Of a DNA stretch of 64,000 bases, positions 63,060 to 64,000 are shown one piece after another. The notes under the pieces were generated by a model, which was not told where the DNA came from, did not search any database, and saw nothing but the letters and a program-made list of their open reading frames with translations. Position numbers and translations under genes: made by a program. Within the stretch, counting starts at the first letter, position 1. Each line of letters opens with the position of its first letter. This stretch comes from Clostridium sp. Marseille-P299 (lineage in GTDB: Bacteria; Bacillota; Clostridia; Lachnospirales; Lachnospiraceae): the NCBI RefSeq assembly GCF_900078195.1, contig NZ_FJVE01000007.1, forward strand, positions 2,170,001 through 2,234,000, read 5' to 3'.

Positions 63060-63099
63060 TTCTCTAAATCTATTCACTATAAAACTATTCTCTATAAAT
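63060..63099. repeat. Short tandem duplication at the 3' end of the GH95 gene
   Basis: TAAATCTATTCACTATAAA occurs at about 63066 and again at about 63097, the second copy overlapping the last codons and stop of the GH95 gene. It is another instance of repeat growth at a gene end in this window. Confidence 0.6.
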
Positions 63100-64000
63100 C
63101 TATTCACTATAAATCGTATGTTTTGTTTCTTTCCCATTTTCCCAGTAAATGTCAATTGTTCTCTTATGTTTTATGCGTAATCCTTTTACATAACCTGTTT
63201 TAAATTCATCTGATAATGCTGGAAGAATTTTAAGAACTCCGTACCTGTCTTGCACTAACATATTAGCAATCCCAGCGATTCCTCCAAAATTTCCGTCAAT
63301 TTGGAACGGTGGATGTGCATCCCAAAGATTATCATAGGTTGATTTCGTCAATAATGTATTTAAATATTTATAGGCATTTTCTTTATCTCCAAGGATTGCG
63401 TACATATTAAGGATCCAAGCACAGCTCCAGCCAGTATGCCCTCCACCATGAGCTAAACGCCTCTCTAAGGAAACACGACAAGCTTCAATAAGTTTTTCAT
63501 CTGTACCAAAAAGTTCTGATGGAAATAATCCATACAAATGTGATATATGTCTATGACCAGGCTCACTTTCTTCAAACTCTTCGTTCCACTCCAAGAGCTG
63601 CCCAAGACTTCCGATTTTATAAGGAGCTAACTTAGATATGCGTTCGTTTATTTCTGGCAAGATTTCATCCTGAATCTCTAACTCTGTACATGTCTTAATA
63701 AAACTATCAAACACTTCCCTAATTAAGGTTAAATCCATTGTACATTTCATTGCTACACAACTTGTTTCCCCTTCCTTCGTGATAAAACGATTTTCAGGAG
63801 ATGTGGAAGGACAAGTTACATATTCCCCTTGATATTCTACAAGCCAATCAATGAAAAAGAGTGCTGCTTCCTTTAATATTGGATATGCGGTTTCCTTTAA
63901 AAATTCCTTATCTTCATGGTATTCGTAATGTTTATATAATTCTGAAACCATCCAAGCACCACCCATTGGCCAAAACGACCATGTAACACTGCCTTCATAT
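63100..64000 (-). CDS. GH95-family glycosidase (alpha-L-fucosidase type), C-terminal part; cut by window edge
   Basis: About 300 C-terminal residues of a large (normally 700-800 aa) GH95 enzyme. Visible signatures are TWSFWPMGGAWM at the window edge, CPSTSPENRF, the (alpha/alpha)6-barrel catalytic region EWNEEFEESEPGHRHISHLY with the HxxHLYGLFP motif, GWSCAWILNMYA and QIDGNFGGIAGIANML. GH95 enzymes remove terminal alpha-1,2-L-fucose or L-galactose residues from glycans. It has no obvious C-terminal secretion domain in the visible part; the N-terminus is outside. Next to the rhamnose genes it suggests a 6-deoxyhexose-harvesting locus. Confidence 0.88.
   Translation of the reverse strand, partial: YEGSVTWSFWPMGGAWMVSELYKHYEYHEDKEFLKETAYPILKEAALFFIDWLVEYQGEYVTCPSTSPENRFITKEGETSCVAMKCTMDLTLIREVFDSFIKTCTELEIQDEILPEINERISKLAPYKIGSLGQLLEWNEEFEESEPGHRHISHLYGLFPSELFGTDEKLIEACRVSLERRLAHGGGHTGWSCAWILNMYAILGDKENAYKYLNTLLTKSTYDNLWDAHPPFQIDGNFGGIAGIANMLVQDRYGVLKILPALSDEFKTGYVKGLRIKHKRTIDIYWENGKETKHTIYSE

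Overview
The window looks like chromosome of a low-GC, spore-forming, plant-polysaccharide-degrading member of the Lachnospiraceae. It resembles Lachnoclostridium (Clostridium) phytofermentans, but that is my inference from gene content (spoIIM, dacF, rha genes, a GH95 glycosidase, DUF4358/DHHW proteins, AT-rich codon use) and I could not search a database. Most genes lie on the minus strand. I see no rRNA, tRNA, CRISPR array, complete insertion sequence or phage.

Layout. (1) 0-24 kb is largely housekeeping. On the minus strand it holds proC-Nudix, spoIIM, a xerD-like recombinase, pdp and dacF. As I recall Bacillus gene order, this is the remnant of the ancestral nudF-spoIIM-xerD-(drm-punA)-pdp-dacF block, here interrupted by an FtsX-type ABC pair, a Cof phosphatase, DAHP synthase, an aldehyde dehydrogenase, a drug/metabolite transporter, an AraC regulator facing a DapF-like protein that lacks both catalytic cysteines, and a MerR-controlled ABC exporter. 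A 300-bp near-palindrome sits after the DAHP synthase gene. (2) 24-36 kb is an accessory stretch of small, mostly single-gene units: GNAT acetyltransferases, GrpB, a serine hydrolase, an alpha/beta hydrolase, a GyrI-like protein and DUF3800. It includes at least three damaged genes. (3) 36-38 kb is a PadR/HAAS-domain membrane protein pair under a clear operator. (4) 37.7-45.5 kb is the most interesting unit. A metN-metI-metQ ABC importer is interleaved with an L-2-hydroxyacid dehydrogenase, a FAD-linked D-2-hydroxyacid oxidoreductase and a PLP aminotransferase, behind a LysR gene, candidate LysR sites, a good promoter and a leader containing an intrinsic terminator. Together these could import a 2-hydroxy acid such as methionine hydroxy analogue and convert both enantiomers to the amino acid. 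(5) 46-53 kb holds trxA, then hypA, a 935-residue Fe-S/FAD oxidoreductase with a Ser/Thr-rich insert and hypB, then a membrane protein and a divergent GntR regulator sharing two identical operators. (6) 53-58 kb holds a sigma/anti-sigma pair and a DUF4358 lipoprotein/DHHW protein pair. (7) 58-64 kb is L-rhamnose catabolism (rhaB-rhaA-rhaD) with an AraC regulator and the 3' part of a GH95 glycosidase gene.

Two themes recur. Short tandem repeats sit just 3' of several minus-strand stop codons (pdp, the transporter, hypB, the 50974-51954 membrane gene, the 61909-62874 AraC gene, GH95). Low-complexity inserts interrupt otherwise conserved enzymes (Asn/Lys in the recombinase, Ser/Thr in the oxidoreductase). 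Many true starts lie inside the longest open frames; I moved them wherever a Shine-Dalgarno (SD) sequence decides.
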